Shown here piece after piece: positions 18,376 through 27,603 of a DNA stretch of 64,000 nucleotides. Within the stretch, counting starts at the first letter, position 1. The number at the start of each line of letters is the position of its first letter. Source of the DNA: Erwinia mallotivora (GTDB lineage: Bacteria; Pseudomonadota; Gammaproteobacteria; Enterobacterales; Enterobacteriaceae); the NCBI RefSeq assembly GCF_000590885.1, contig NZ_JFHN01000037.1, forward strand, positions 1 through 64,000. The letters run 5' to 3'. Below the pieces are notes generated by a model, which was given only the letters and a program-made list of their open reading frames with translations, was not told where the DNA came from and made no database searches. The position numbers and the translations under genes are program-made.

Positions 18376-18506
18376 GCCATTCGGGCGTTTTTATGTGCGG
18401 TAAATCACATTCTTAATCAAATATTTGACGTGGTCAGGGAAGTGTTTCACCATGACCGGAGGGTTTATTTAGAGGCGCGAAAATAAGTGAGAGCAGGGGC
18501 GTGATA

Positions 18507-19718
18507 ATGGAAAGCCAGCCTGGTCATATCGATCAGATTAAGCAGACTAATGCAGGCGTGGTTTACCGGTTAATCGATCGGTTTGGTCCCATTTCGCGTA
18601 TTGAACTGGCTCGCAAAGCTCAACTGGCACCCGCCAGCATTACCAAAATTGTGCGTGAGATGCTTGAAGCTCATCTGGTGCAGGAAACGGAATTTCAGGA
18701 GCCTGGCAGTCGGGGACGGCCCGCCATTGGCCTGATCCTCGATACCGTAGCATGGCACTACCTGTCAGTACGTATCGGCAATGGTGAAATCACCCTGGCG
18801 CTGCGGGACCTGAGCAGTTCGCTGGTGGTGGAAGAATCAAGGCCGCTGCCGCCCGGGGATGCGCAGCCGTTATCTGAACGGATTATCACAGAGATCAATC
18901 ATTTCTTTGTCCGCCATCAGCAAAGACTGGAGAGGCTGACGGCAATCGCCATCACGCTGCCGGGAATTCTGAACAGCGTTCAGGGGATAGTGCACAGCAT
19001 ACCGCTCTACCCGGACAAAGATATGCCGCTGGGACCGGAGCTGGAAAAATGTACCGGTCTGCCTGTCTACCTTCAGCATGACATCAATGCCTGGCTGATG
19101 GCGGAAGTGCTGTTCGGCGCGGCCCGGGACGCCACTGAGGTTATCCAGGTGGTGATTGATAATCATGTCGGCGCCGCCGTGGTAACCGGCGGTCATCTGC
19201 TGCACGGCGACGGCATAAGACGCGTTGAGATTGGGCATACGCAGGTCGATCCCTATGGAAAGCCTTGTTATTGCGGCAATCATGGCTGTCTGGAAACCGT
19301 TGCCAGCTGCGAAAGCATGCTGGATATGGCAGCACAAAGACTGCGGGCGGCGGATTCCAGTCTGTTACATCAGCAGTCGCTGACCGTTGACAGCTTGTGC
19401 GATGCGGCACTGGCGGGTGACCGACTGGCCAGAGATATTATTATCGATGTGGGTCACAGTGTCGGCCGGGTACTCGCCTTAATGGTTAATCTGTTTAATC
19501 CACAAAAAATCCTGATTGGCTCGCCGCTTAATCGCGCCAGTGACATTCTCCATCCCGCCATCAGCGAGTCTGTCCGGCGTCAGGCGTTTCAGGCGTACAG
19601 CGCTGACACTGAAGTACTGCCAACCTTTTTTCAAAATCAGGGCACCCTGCCTGGCGCGGCGTTAATTAAAGACGCCCTGTATAACGGAACGCTGCTGATA
19701 AAATTATTACAGGGCTGA
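18507..19718 (+). CDS. mlc: Transcriptional repressor Mlc (DgsA), ROK family
   Basis: The 403-residue protein represses glucose-uptake and PTS genes and is itself trapped at the membrane by the glucose permease EIICB. The N-terminal helix-turn-helix (residues about 15-60, with Q-L-A-P-A-S-I-T-K-I-V) is followed by a ROK domain with the zinc-binding segment C-Y-C-G-N-H-G-C-L-E. The ATG at 18507 has AGGGG seven bases before it; a GTG two codons earlier is too close. Next to ynfL and ynfK, as in E. coli. Confidence 0.95.
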   Translation: MESQPGHIDQIKQTNAGVVYRLIDRFGPISRIELARKAQLAPASITKIVREMLEAHLVQETEFQEPGSRGRPAIGLILDTVAWHYLSVRIGNGEITLALRDLSSSLVVEESRPLPPGDAQPLSERIITEINHFFVRHQQRLERLTAIAITLPGILNSVQGIVHSIPLYPDKDMPLGPELEKCTGLPVYLQHDINAWLMAEVLFGAARDATEVIQVVIDNHVGAAVVTGGHLLHGDGIRRVEIGHTQVDPYGKPCYCGNHGCLETVASCESMLDMAAQRLRAADSSLLHQQSLTVDSLCDAALAGDRLARDIIIDVGHSVGRVLALMVNLFNPQKILIGSPLNRASDILHPAISESVRRQAFQAYSADTEVLPTFFQNQGTLPGAALIKDALYNGTLLIKLLQG

Positions 19719-19962
19719 ACCTTTCAGGTTTATACGGATAAAGTTTTCACTTTTTTTACCCGCCAGCGTTTCAGACATTTTCAGGTGTCGCATCGCGCTT
19801 TAACCGGAAAAACCTGCCTGATATTTCCATGACTTTGCGTTTTATCGCGGAAAATGTTGCGCTAACGCAAGCTGTTTTCCCTGCGCCTGCCCTAAGATGT
19901 TTCGTCTTAAATGTTCATTAATTCTTATCAATTTTGGTGAGGATCGGGATGTGGAGAGCAGC

Positions 19963-20634
19963 ATGTTAAAGCGTTTTTTTGTCACTGGTACCGATACTGA
20001 GGTGGGTAAAACAGTGGTCAGTCGTGCGCTTCTGCAAAAACTGTCCACAGGAAATAAATGCGTGGCTGGCTTTAAACCGGTAGCGAAAAGCAGCCAACAT
20101 ACGGAAGCGGGGCCGCGTAATAAAGATGCGCTGATTTTACAGTCTGCCTCTTCGCTGGTGCTACCTTATTCTGCTGTGAATCCCATTACCTTGCTTGATG
20201 ATGAAATCAGCACCAGCCGCGACTGCTGCATTGATTACTCGCTGCTGAGCAGGGGATTACATGCGCTGAGCGATTGCAGCGACCATGTGGTGGTTGAGGG
20301 AACCGGCGGCTGGCGTAGCCTGATGAATGATATGCGGCCGCTCTCTGACTGGGCAGTAACAGAAAAACTGCCGGTGGTGATGGTGGTAGGTATCAAGCTG
20401 GGTTGTATCAGCCATGCGTTGCTGACCGCGCAGGCAATTATAAATGATGGACTGCCGCTGCTCGGTTGGGTTGCTAACCGGATCAATCCCGGTCTGGCGC
20501 ATTATGCGGAAATTATTGATGTGTTGAGCAACAAAATTCCGGCACCCAAACTGGGGGAGTTACCCTATCTGGCAAAAATTGAAACGCGAGATCTGGCAAA
20601 CTATTTTGACCTGAGTGTGGTCGGGAGAGGCTGA
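19963..20634 (+). CDS. bioD: Dethiobiotin synthetase paralogue YnfK (BioD2)
   Basis: The 223-residue ATP-dependent synthetase-like protein has the P-loop G-T-D-T-E-V-G-K-T near residue 9 and V-V-E-G-T-G-G-W. It closes the ureido ring in biotin synthesis in the family. It matches E. coli YnfK, the second BioD copy, and keeps its place after mlc. The Met at 19963 matches the YnfK N terminus (M-L-K-R-F-F-V-T-G-T-D); the frame opens earlier at 19897. Whether it makes biotin in vivo is unknown. Confidence 0.9.
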   Translation: MLKRFFVTGTDTEVGKTVVSRALLQKLSTGNKCVAGFKPVAKSSQHTEAGPRNKDALILQSASSLVLPYSAVNPITLLDDEISTSRDCCIDYSLLSRGLHALSDCSDHVVVEGTGGWRSLMNDMRPLSDWAVTEKLPVVMVVGIKLGCISHALLTAQAIINDGLPLLGWVANRINPGLAHYAEIIDVLSNKIPAPKLGELPYLAKIETRDLANYFDLSVVGRG

Positions 20635-20678
20635 CCGGATGGCGACAGGAGAAAGAAATCATCCTGTCGCCCGTTTAT

Positions 20679-21818
20679 TTACGCCAGATTCAGCGCCCGT
20701 CGTGTGCGTCCCGAACTGAGATAATTAGCAATATAATCCTGTGATATCTCTCCGCTGTAACGTCCGTCTTCATCAACAATCGGCATCCAGGTGGTGTCAT
20801 GCTCATAGAGTTTTGACAGCACGACACGCAGGTTCTCTTCCGCACGGCCAGTAACTTTAAAAGTGTGCAGTATGTCGCTACAGCTGCCGCTACCGCCACG
20901 TGCTTCACGACGTTTTACAAAGCCCAGTGGACGTTGTTCCGCATCCACTACGGTAATGGATCGCATATCGTTATCATCCATCACGCCAAATGCTTCAGTA
21001 AGCGGGGTGGAGAGCTGCACAGTAATGGTGGGTTGCTGGTCGGTAACATCCCCTGCGGAAACCAGCAGCAGGCGTTTGAGCGTTCGGTCCTGACCGACAA
21101 ACGAACCGACAAAATCGTTACGTGGCGTAGCTAACAGCTCGTCCGGGCTGGCGCACTGCACGATTTTACCCTGACCGAACACAGCGATACGGTCCCCCAG
21201 CTTCAGGGCCTCATCGATATCATGACTGACCAGCATCACGGTTTTCTTCAACTGCCTTTGCATATCGAGAAACTCATTCTGGATCACCTCGCGGTTGATC
21301 GGGTCTACCGCACCAAAAGGTTCATCCATCAGCAGCACCGGTGGATCCGCAGCCAGGGCACGGATCACGCCAATGCGTTGCTGTTGTCCACCGGACATTT
21401 CACGCGGGTAGCGATGCAGGAAGCTTTTCGGGTCCAGCGCGACCATACTCATCAGCTCACTGGCGCGCTCATGGCAACGCTTTTTATCCCAGCCCAGCAT
21501 TTTGGGCACCACGGTGATATTTTCTTCAATGGTCATATTGGGAAACAGACCAATCTGCTGAATAACGTAACCAATATTACGTCGCAGGGTTACCGTATCC
21601 AGCCCGCTGGTATCTTCACCATTAATCAGGATTTTGCCGCTGGTTGAAGGTATCAGGCGGTTAATCATTTTCAGCGTGGTTGATTTGCCGCAGCCGGAGG
21701 GGCCCAGCAGCACGCACATCTCGCCTTCCGGCACGTTCAGGCTGACATTATCCACCGCATTTATCGTGGTACCGTTTTTCTGGGTAAAGGTTTTAGTCAG
21801 GTTTTCCAGTTTTATCAT
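20679..21818 (-). CDS. osmV: OsmU betaine ABC transporter, ATP-binding subunit (OsmV)
   Basis: The 379-residue ATPase has the Walker A G-P-S-G-C-G-K-S-T-T, the Q-loop Q-Q-I-G, the signature M-S-G-G-Q-Q-Q-R and the Walker B V-L-L-M-D-E-P-F. Two CBS-type regulatory repeats follow, as in betaine importers of the OpuC/ProV group. Order ATPase-permease-binding protein-permease and the place next to mlc/ynfK match the Salmonella osmU operon. Its ATG overlaps the osmW stop as TAATG, so translation is coupled. Confidence 0.9.
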   Translation of the reverse strand: MIKLENLTKTFTQKNGTTINAVDNVSLNVPEGEMCVLLGPSGCGKSTTLKMINRLIPSTSGKILINGEDTSGLDTVTLRRNIGYVIQQIGLFPNMTIEENITVVPKMLGWDKKRCHERASELMSMVALDPKSFLHRYPREMSGGQQQRIGVIRALAADPPVLLMDEPFGAVDPINREVIQNEFLDMQRQLKKTVMLVSHDIDEALKLGDRIAVFGQGKIVQCASPDELLATPRNDFVGSFVGQDRTLKRLLLVSAGDVTDQQPTITVQLSTPLTEAFGVMDDNDMRSITVVDAEQRPLGFVKRREARGGSGSCSDILHTFKVTGRAEENLRVVLSKLYEHDTTWMPIVDEDGRYSGEISQDYIANYLSSGRTRRALNLA

Positions 21819-22465
21819 TATCGAATCCCCTTAGGTGTCATCGCCAGCTGCAAACGATGCAGCAGCCAGTCGAGAATTATCGCCAGCAAACAAATCATCA
21901 CCGAACCGGCAATTAACAAACGAATATCACTGCCGCTGATACCGTCCAGCAGCAACAGGCCAAGTCCACCCGCACCAATCACCGCGGCGATGGCCATTAC
22001 GCCAACGTTCATCACCACAGCGGTGCGGATCCCGCCAAAAATCACCGGCAGCGCCATCGGGATTTCCACCCAGCGCAGGCGCTGCCAGAATGTCATGCCG
22101 ATACCCCGGCCAGCCTCGCGTAAACCGTCAGGCAGGTTTTCCAGCGCGGTATGGGTGTTACGGACAATCGGCAGCAGTGAATAGAGGAACACGGCGGTTA
22201 CTGCTGGCAGTACGCCAATCCCCTGACCAATAAGCGAGAACAGCGGGATCATCATGCCGAACAGCGCGATAGCCGGAATGGTCAGCACGATGGTGGCCAG
22301 TCCCAGCACCGGGGTTTCCAGCCATTTGTAGCGCACAATCAGAATACCCAGCGGAACGCCAATGATGATTGCCAGGCCTACGGCCAGGCCTACCAGCCAC
22401 AGATGTTGAAAGGTGAGGCTGGCTAAATAGCTCCAGTTGTCAATGAAATAATGGATAGTTTCCAT
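21818..22465 (-). CDS. osmW: OsmU betaine ABC transporter, permease (OsmW)
   Basis: The 215-residue BPD-type permease has about five or six membrane segments and the EAA-loop region (G-L-R-E-A-G-R-G-I-G-M) that contacts the ATPase. GGAGG lies five bases before the ATG. It is the first of two permeases in this operon; the other, osmY, is upstream, so the channel is a heterodimer. Confidence 0.9.
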   Translation of the reverse strand: METIHYFIDNWSYLASLTFQHLWLVGLAVGLAIIIGVPLGILIVRYKWLETPVLGLATIVLTIPAIALFGMMIPLFSLIGQGIGVLPAVTAVFLYSLLPIVRNTHTALENLPDGLREAGRGIGMTFWQRLRWVEIPMALPVIFGGIRTAVVMNVGVMAIAAVIGAGGLGLLLLDGISGSDIRLLIAGSVMICLLAIILDWLLHRLQLAMTPKGIR

Positions 22466-22474
22466 GCCGCCTCC

Positions 22475-23401
22475 TCAAAGCAAACCTTTAGATTTCAGAA
22501 AATCACTGGCCACCTGCTGCGGTGACTGGTGGTCGATATCCACACGTTTGTTCATTTCCGTAATCGCTTCATTGGTGATCATCGGGGACAGAATATTCAG
22601 CGCATCAGCAAGACCGGGGTGTGAATCCAGCGTCTCTTTGGTCAGCACCGGGGTCACCGCATAGCTTGGGAAGAAGCCTTTATCATCCTGCAATACTTTC
22701 AGATCAAAGCCCTTTACCCGGCCATCGGTGGTGTAAACCAGTCCGGCATCGACAAAACCGTCGCGGGTCGCGTTGTAGACCAGGCCCGGATCCATCTGCC
22801 GGATTTGTGGTCTGTCCAGCGTCAGATTGTAGGCTTTTTGCAGCGGTTTGAGGCCGTCAGAACGACCGGCGAACTCCAGGTCCAGACCCAGTGTCCAGTT
22901 ATGCTCAGGATCCGTTTTGCGTACCTGTTCAATTTTCGCCACCAGCTGCGACATCGTCTCAATATGCTCAGCCTCAGCACGTTTGCGCTGCATGGCAAAA
23001 GCATAGGTATCGTTCATTGGTGCCGGATTCAGCCAGACAAGACCCCTTTTCGCATCCAGCCTTTTGACCGTTTCGTAAGCTTCCTGCGCAGACATGGGTT
23101 GGGTGATATGGTTGAAAATAATCAGCGAGGTGCCGGTGTATTCCCAGGTCATATCAATCTGCTTGTTGATCATCGCGTTGCGGCTGATGGTGGTGGCAAT
23201 GTTGGTCTTTGGCTCAATCTGAAACCCTTTTTTTCTCAGGTAAAGGGTGGTCATGGCTGACAGCACATGCTGCTCGGTATAACTCTGAGTGGCCATCACA
23301 ATCGGTGTGGCTGCACTGACGCTGGCAGCAGATGCCAGCAGGGCGCTGAGCGCCAGCGCGGTATTGCGGACCCAGCGGGTCAGATTAATGGCCTGCGCCA
23401 T
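22475..23401 (-). CDS. osmX: OsmU betaine ABC transporter, periplasmic binding protein (OsmX)
   Basis: The 308-residue protein has a signal peptide (hydrophobic core [12 protein letters not shown], cleavage near V-S-A-A) and an OpuAC-type substrate-binding domain. The pattern S-Y-T-E-Q-H-V-L and T-W-E-Y-T-G-T-S is typical of glycine betaine or carnitine binders. The start at 23401 follows AAGGAG; the frame continues to 23440. It supplies ligand to the OsmW/OsmY permeases under osmotic stress. Confidence 0.88.
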   Translation of the reverse strand: MAQAINLTRWVRNTALALSALLASAASVSAATPIVMATQSYTEQHVLSAMTTLYLRKKGFQIEPKTNIATTISRNAMINKQIDMTWEYTGTSLIIFNHITQPMSAQEAYETVKRLDAKRGLVWLNPAPMNDTYAFAMQRKRAEAEHIETMSQLVAKIEQVRKTDPEHNWTLGLDLEFAGRSDGLKPLQKAYNLTLDRPQIRQMDPGLVYNATRDGFVDAGLVYTTDGRVKGFDLKVLQDDKGFFPSYAVTPVLTKETLDSHPGLADALNILSPMITNEAITEMNKRVDIDHQSPQQVASDFLKSKGLL

Positions 23402-23426
23402 GGTTAACTCCTTTTTCTTCATTCTT

Positions 23427-24143
23427 CTATGCGGCAGCATGCGGGCTGAGTAAACGTCCCAGTCCGGCCAGCAACATGTCGAGGATCAACGCAAACAGTG
23501 CAGTAGCTACTGCGCCCAGAATCAACGTGGGGAAGTCATTAAGATAAATACCGGGGAAAATCAGCTCGCCGTAGTTACTGGCCCCAATCAGGAACGCCAG
23601 AGGTGCAGTACCAACATTGATGGCGGTGGCAATGCGCACGCCTGAAAGGATCACCGGCAGTGCATTGGGCAGTTCCACCTGTCGCAGGCGCTGTCCTTTG
23701 GTCATGCCGATGCCATTAGCCGCCTCAATCAGTGAGGCCGGGACAGCACACAGACCAGAATAGGTGTTACGGACGATCGGCAGCAGTGAGGCAAGAAACA
23801 GCGTGATAATGGCTGGTTTTTCACCAATGCCAATGATAACCATCGCCATTGCCAGTACAGCCAGCGGGGGCAGGGTGTTACCGACGTTAAAAATCTGCAT
23901 CACAAATTCAGCCCAGCGGCGGGCAAACGGGCGACTCAGAATGATGCCGCTGGGGATACCCACCAGCAGCGCTGCCAGCATCGACCAGAAAACCAGCATC
24001 ATATGTTTTTGCCCAAGGTAGACCAGATCGACGTGACGGGCCCTGATGGTGTCGATGCCTAACCCGTAAACCAGCAGGCCAATCGCCACGACAATAAAAA
24101 ACACGGCAAGCAATGCCCGCCGCAGAAGCGATGCGTTTTGCAT
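23427..24143 (-). CDS. osmY: OsmU betaine ABC transporter, second permease (OsmY of OsmU)
   Basis: The 238-residue permease has about six membrane segments and an EAA loop ([12 protein letters not shown]). It is first in the operon. The ATG at 24143 has GGGAGA at suitable distance, whereas the ATG at 24152 touches it. The symbol follows the Salmonella osmU naming and must not be confused with the unrelated periplasmic protein OsmY. Confidence 0.87.
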   Translation of the reverse strand: MQNASLLRRALLAVFFIVVAIGLLVYGLGIDTIRARHVDLVYLGQKHMMLVFWSMLAALLVGIPSGIILSRPFARRWAEFVMQIFNVGNTLPPLAVLAMAMVIIGIGEKPAIITLFLASLLPIVRNTYSGLCAVPASLIEAANGIGMTKGQRLRQVELPNALPVILSGVRIATAINVGTAPLAFLIGASNYGELIFPGIYLNDFPTLILGAVATALFALILDMLLAGLGRLLSPHAAA

Positions 24144-24562
24144 GTTATCCATTCTCCCTGACAGTCAATAAATAGAGCTTATGGCGCTTTTTGTTATTTA
24201 AAGGTAAAAAGAGCATTAAAAGCTATAGCAGCTCCTGACGACAGATGCCAGTTTAAGGCCGAAAATCAGCAGGATAGAAAATGTGCGCATTCGATGGCAG
24301 CCCTGATAAATACTGGCCTGGGCTTGATAAACAATATTTATCGTCATATTGGTGACAATGTCACTTATTGGCGCGAGCTGGCGCTATCAGGTGGTTTTAA
24401 GCGCGGGATTTGTGCTGTCATTAAACGTCGAAGACAGAGAGTTAAAGAAGAGGTTCAGGTTTCATCTCCATTAGGCAAGCCAGATCTGTATTTAACAGTG
24501 GTTATCTTCTGCGCGTCATGCTAATCAATGCAGCCTGACACTAACGTTACAGGAGTTGCGTT
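24144..24562. other. Promoter region between the osmU operon and tae4
   Basis: These 419 bases hold the osmU promoter on the left and the tae4 promoter and ribosome site on the right. A 76-codon frame inside has no ribosome site and no family resemblance, so I left it out. Confidence 0.5.
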
Positions 24563-25078
24563 ATGGCTTTATCGTTTGAATCTCTGTGGAATGCCCACCC
24601 CGAAATCAAAGGCGATGCGAACCCATGTCGCCTGTCCAACGGCCTGAAAGCTTTTGATGATCAGTGCGCTATTCGCCTGGGTACGGCGCTGGCCCGCTGT
24701 GGCTGCGACGTTACCCGATTGAGAGCGGCATTTTGCTGGCATCACCCTAAAAAAGAGGGGCACGTATTGCGGGCTGAAGAACTGGCTCTTGCCCTGCGCA
24801 TGAATCCATTCGATGGCATGGCTCCTGTGATTAAGTTAACAGATAAAAATTTTAAGGCTCTTCTCAGGGGTAACAGAGGGATAATATTTTTTAAAGATTT
24901 CTGGCGCAGGGGAAATGAAACGTTCGCTAACAGGACAGGCGATCACATTGACCTTTGGAACGGTAAGCGCCTGACAACCCATATCAGTTATTTCAGGATT
25001 CATTGGGGGCTTCACTGGGAAGGGGTGCTTAGTGACCTTTTTGATTCAAAAGAAATCTGGTTCTGGAAAATGAAATGA
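24563..25078 (+). CDS. tae4: Type VI secretion amidase effector Tae4
   Basis: This 171-residue protein matches the Tae4 family, NlpC/P60-like gamma-glutamyl-meso-DAP amidases injected into rival bacteria. The nucleophile region is D-D-Q-C35-A-I-R-L-G and the His region is G-D-H128-I-D-L-W-N-G. The third catalytic Asp, known in Salmonella Tae4 about 11 residues after the His, is not obvious here: the aligned spot reads R-L-T-T. There is no signal peptide, as usual for the family. ATGA overlap joins it to a small membrane protein gene, a probable immunity partner. No type VI structural genes lie nearby, so this is an orphan effector module. Confidence 0.85.
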   Translation: MALSFESLWNAHPEIKGDANPCRLSNGLKAFDDQCAIRLGTALARCGCDVTRLRAAFCWHHPKKEGHVLRAEELALALRMNPFDGMAPVIKLTDKNFKALLRGNRGIIFFKDFWRRGNETFANRTGDHIDLWNGKRLTTHISYFRIHWGLHWEGVLSDLFDSKEIWFWKMK

Positions 25079-25311
25079 ACAGATTAAAAATTCTCATTTC
25101 AATCACAGGTTGTACATTGGTGATGGTGCTTGCTTTCCTTGGTTTATTTCCAACCCTGGCTCATTTAATAACGGGGCCGATAGTCAGCAATGACCAGATG
25201 GATCAGAACGCTTTAATACTGCTTATTGGCACACCATTATCCGGGATTACAGGTGCAGTGACAGGCGGACTTTACATGCGGTATTACCTCAATAAAAAGC
25301 GCCAGCGCTGA
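25075..25311 (+). CDS. Small two-helix membrane protein, candidate immunity protein for Tae4
   Basis: The 78-residue product has two hydrophobic stretches (about 5-33 and 46-67) and a basic tail K-K-R-Q-R. Its ATG overlaps the tae4 stop, so it is translated with the effector. The classical Tae4 antidote Tai4 is a soluble periplasmic protein of about 110-120 residues, and this product does not resemble it. It may be a different type of immunity protein or an accessory factor. The function is inferred from position only. Confidence 0.55.
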   Translation: MNRLKILISITGCTLVMVLAFLGLFPTLAHLITGPIVSNDQMDQNALILLIGTPLSGITGAVTGGLYMRYYLNKKRQR

Positions 25312-25323
25312 ACATCCAGCGCT
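25304..25323 (+). terminator. Weak terminator after the tae4 pair
   Basis: AGCGCTG and CAGCGCT pair over a six-base loop and are followed by TTTA. The stem overlaps the end of the small membrane protein gene. Confidence 0.35.
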
Positions 25324-25773
25324 TTACCCTCTGCGTCGCTCTACAGTGTGTGGTGCAGTTGGCAAATTTTCAGCAGCCCGGCGATGAATTGATAGTTATC
25401 ATGTCAGATTAAGCCTTCAGCAATCTGCTTTACGGTAAGACACTGAAATTTTTATCATTCACTGCCCGATACTGTCTGCGCGATGCAAACGAGTCTGAAG
25501 ATTCAATGGTGTAGCTAGTCATGGCGCGTTAATGCATCATTGCAGCGTAATAGCTGAATAAAATCAGCTCGGCGAGTTGCCGGAAAATTCAGCCCCATGG
25601 GGTTTGGCTCCCTGCAAGCAGCCACAGCGGGCATAAAAAAAGGCCGCATCAGCAGCCATTTCCAGAGCAGGTCAGTAGCGCTGTTGTCTGGTCAGCCGTA
25701 ACCATTTGACAGCGTTGCCGGGAAGTTTCACCGCAGGCAACATTCGTCACGGTGCCAGGCTAGGTCTGCATCA
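25312..25773. other. Intergenic stretch without a recognised gene
   Basis: Apart from the weak terminator at its left edge and an A-tract next to GGCCGC near 25635, I see nothing here that I can name in 462 bases. Confidence 0.4.
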
Positions 25774-26073
25774 TCAGGATGAAGGGGCATCCTGCGAGGT
25801 GCCGGTTTTAGCCGGTGCCGGCGCATTGTTTTCACTGCCATCACGTTTATAGACGATCTTCTGACTGTCATTGTCACAATGTCCGACTACCTGACCGCCA
25901 GCCTGATCGGCCTGATCGCTGGGCACGATTTCCAGTGAAAAACTGCCCTCGGCCACACCGTTTTTAATAATTTTCTGGTTAATATCTGCTTTTACCGTTT
26001 CGCATGATGCCTGTACCATCAGGGGAGTGGCGACAATCAGTGCGCTTAACATCCACTTCATTTTTTTCATCAT
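25774..26073 (-). CDS. Exported DUF1161 protein
   Basis: The 99-residue protein has a signal peptide ending near V-Q-A-S. The DUF1161 pattern follows: C-E-x-x-K-x-x-I-x-x-K-I-I-K-N-G-V, later V-V-G-H-C and K-I-V-Y-K-R, with two Cys that could form a disulfide. A low-complexity Ala/Pro/Ser tail follows. Family function is unknown; the location should be periplasmic. It follows ynfB on the same strand after about 50 bases. Confidence 0.82.
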   Translation of the reverse strand: MMKKMKWMLSALIVATPLMVQASCETVKADINQKIIKNGVAEGSFSLEIVPSDQADQAGGQVVGHCDNDSQKIVYKRDGSENNAPAPAKTGTSQDAPSS

Positions 26074-26121
26074 CCTGTCCTTTTGTATGAAACCAGCGAT
26101 AACTATAGCAGTATTATCCTG

Positions 26122-26469
26122 TCAGGGCGCGACCGGGCGTCCGGTACGACGGTCGAGGCAGCGCTGTGTGCCGGATTCCCAGTAGGCGTTAACATTAAGA
26201 CTTTGATCGCAGGCATCCCGGTTATCGATGGCCCGGTCATTCTTATCAAAATTTTTCTCATCGCGCAGGTTCTCTTTACTGCGCAGACGTTGCGTTTGAT
26301 CCCACTGCTGTTTCTGCTGACGCGCCTGCTCGTTACTTAAAGGGTTACTGCCATTCTGAATAACCAGCGTATCGGTTTGCGCCTGCGCGCCCTGCACGAT
26401 GCTGAACAGCGAAACAGACAGCAGTAACGGCAGCGTCACTTTCTGCCAGGTTTTCATCGTCATTTTCAT
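26122..26469 (-). CDS. ynfB: Exported DUF1283 protein YnfB
   Basis: The 115-residue protein has a signal peptide (cleavage near A-Q-A) and the DUF1283 end [18 protein letters not shown], as in E. coli YnfB. Function unknown. AAGGAACC stands before the ATG. The transposon to the right begins only 15 bases upstream of the start codon, so the native promoter has been moved 6.4 kb away. Expression now depends on what reads out of the left arm. Confidence 0.9.
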   Translation of the reverse strand: MKMTMKTWQKVTLPLLLSVSLFSIVQGAQAQTDTLVIQNGSNPLSNEQARQQKQQWDQTQRLRSKENLRDEKNFDKNDRAIDNRDACDQSLNVNAYWESGTQRCLDRRTGRPVAP

Positions 26470-26478
26470 TATCGGTTC

Positions 26479-26484
26479 CTTAAT
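26479..26484 (+). repeat. Target-site duplication, left copy
   Basis: CTTAAT directly precedes the left end of the transposon and is repeated at its right end (32881-32886). A 6-bp duplication fits the ends exactly; a 5-bp one does not. Confidence 0.8.
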
Positions 26485-26648
26485 TGTAGAGGCTTGCCAA
26501 CATAATGGCCTCTACTCGCAAACATCGATAATTTCTGCCCGAATTATCTGACAATGGAGCGGTGCTCACGCTCACGCTCTCTGCCAGGGTGCTCGCAAAC
26601 ATCCGACCCTGCTCGCAAACATCCGTCGTCTGCTCACTTTAATTGCCA
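26485..26648 (+). repeat. Left terminal inverted arm of the transposon
   Basis: 164 bases that match, inverted, the right arm at 32717-32880, roughly four fifths identical by eye. Three copies of (G/A)CTCGCAAACATC at about 26514, 26578 and 26600, plus shorter TGCTCAC motifs, look like repeated transposase binding sites. The arm ends inward at a TTAATTGCCA motif. Confidence 0.85.
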
Positions 26649-26824
26649 ATGTGGCAGTTATCGCAGCTACCCGGTCACTATCCCAGGCAGGCCAGCTTTA
26701 TGTTTAATGATGGGATTGTTGGTATGAAGCAGGAGAGTTACCTCATTTTTTTATAAGGATTCGACACCCATATCAAAACCGGTAACTCTCAACCTTTTAA
26801 GATCTAATCTCGACTAATACAATT

Positions 26825-27547
26825 TCAGGCCGGTAAATGAATAACCAAATGGCTGTTATCATCTTTATCGTTTAGTGAACAACCAGCATTCTCATTAGCG
26901 CTGCTTACATTAAAGGAAATAACCGGTCCTGGGCGCATATCCTTTGGCCCCTGCTCGCGGCTATGGCGAAAATGAGTGGCACCCCCCCAGACCAGAGTCT
27001 TAAAAGCGCCAATAGCACGCTCTTCCTTTTCTGTTGCAGCATCCCACACAGCATTCAGCGCCAGTCGCTTGTTCAAATATTTTATTGCATCCAGAGGTTT
27101 TTTTGGCGTGTCACCGGGTATATGACGATCAATACCTGCCAGGGCAATACCGGCTTCATGCGCCTTATGAAGCGCCCCTGCAACTTTATCTACCCATTCC
27201 TCGCCGTGTTTTGACCAGGCATTCATGATGAGGTTTTTTACTGCGGTTTTTCCATGATCCAGAGCTTCCCGAAACAATGCGTTATCTCTGTACTTAACAA
27301 ACTCCACCGCCAACAGATCTACCCCTGCCCTTTTCAACTCTGGAATTGCATGACCTACAAACTCAGGAATCGCAAGCTTGCCATGGGTGTCGCCCAGATA
27401 GACAAGCTTGCTATCCTGAAAAAGGTTTGCCAGCGCATAAACAGGATCGTTTACCGACGGATTAATTTTGATATTAGAGTCAATGCTGGTGCTGGCATTT
27501 ACCTGGGAGGACTGAATGCGGTTTGTCTGACCTACTGTATGAAACAT
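26825..27547 (-). CDS. ChaN/TIKI-like candidate type III effector
   Basis: This 240-residue protein has a Ser/Asn/Gln-rich N terminus (residues 1-35), as seen in type III secretion signals. A domain with the ChaN/TraB/TIKI superfamily pattern follows: L-G-D-T-H55, V-E82-F, G-I-D-R-H141 and W-G-G-A-T-H191-F. That fold includes haem binders, erythromycin esterases and metalloproteases, so activity here is open. The ATG at 27547 has GTGAGG before it; an upstream GTG at 27559 is less likely. An HrpL-type box lies 29 bases upstream. It is transposon cargo, AT-richer than the mobility genes. I cannot match it to a named effector; effector status is inferred from promoter, N terminus and company. 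Confidence 0.6.
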   Translation of the reverse strand: MFHTVGQTNRIQSSQVNASTSIDSNIKINPSVNDPVYALANLFQDSKLVYLGDTHGKLAIPEFVGHAIPELKRAGVDLLAVEFVKYRDNALFREALDHGKTAVKNLIMNAWSKHGEEWVDKVAGALHKAHEAGIALAGIDRHIPGDTPKKPLDAIKYLNKRLALNAVWDAATEKEERAIGAFKTLVWGGATHFRHSREQGPKDMRPGPVISFNVSSANENAGCSLNDKDDNSHLVIHLPA

Positions 27548-27576
27548 GGTTAACCTCACTGTTTTGATGGTTTTTA

Positions 27577-27603
27577 TTAGTGGTTAACCAAACATTTAGT
27601 TCC
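27577..27603 (-). promoter_or_regulatory. Candidate HrpL (hrp box) promoter for the ChaN/TIKI-like gene
   Basis: On the minus strand GGAACT is followed after 14 bases by CCACTAA. The consensus is GGAACC, 15-16 bases, CCACnnA, so both half-sites fit well but the spacer is one base short. It lies 29 bases upstream of the start codon. Confidence 0.55.

Noticed and set aside
24294-24524. 76-codon frame before tae4
   Set aside because: No ribosome site, no domain and odd composition; probably leader sequence.
26478-26485. A 5-bp target duplication, as expected for Tn7/Tn5053-like elements
   Set aside because: Only a 6-bp repeat fits ends TGTAG and CTACA exactly; five bases do not align.
26485-26648. 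CRISPR-like array because of the repeated GCTCGCAAACATC motif
   Set aside because: Copies are few, unevenly spaced and mirrored at the other end, which fits transposase binding sites.
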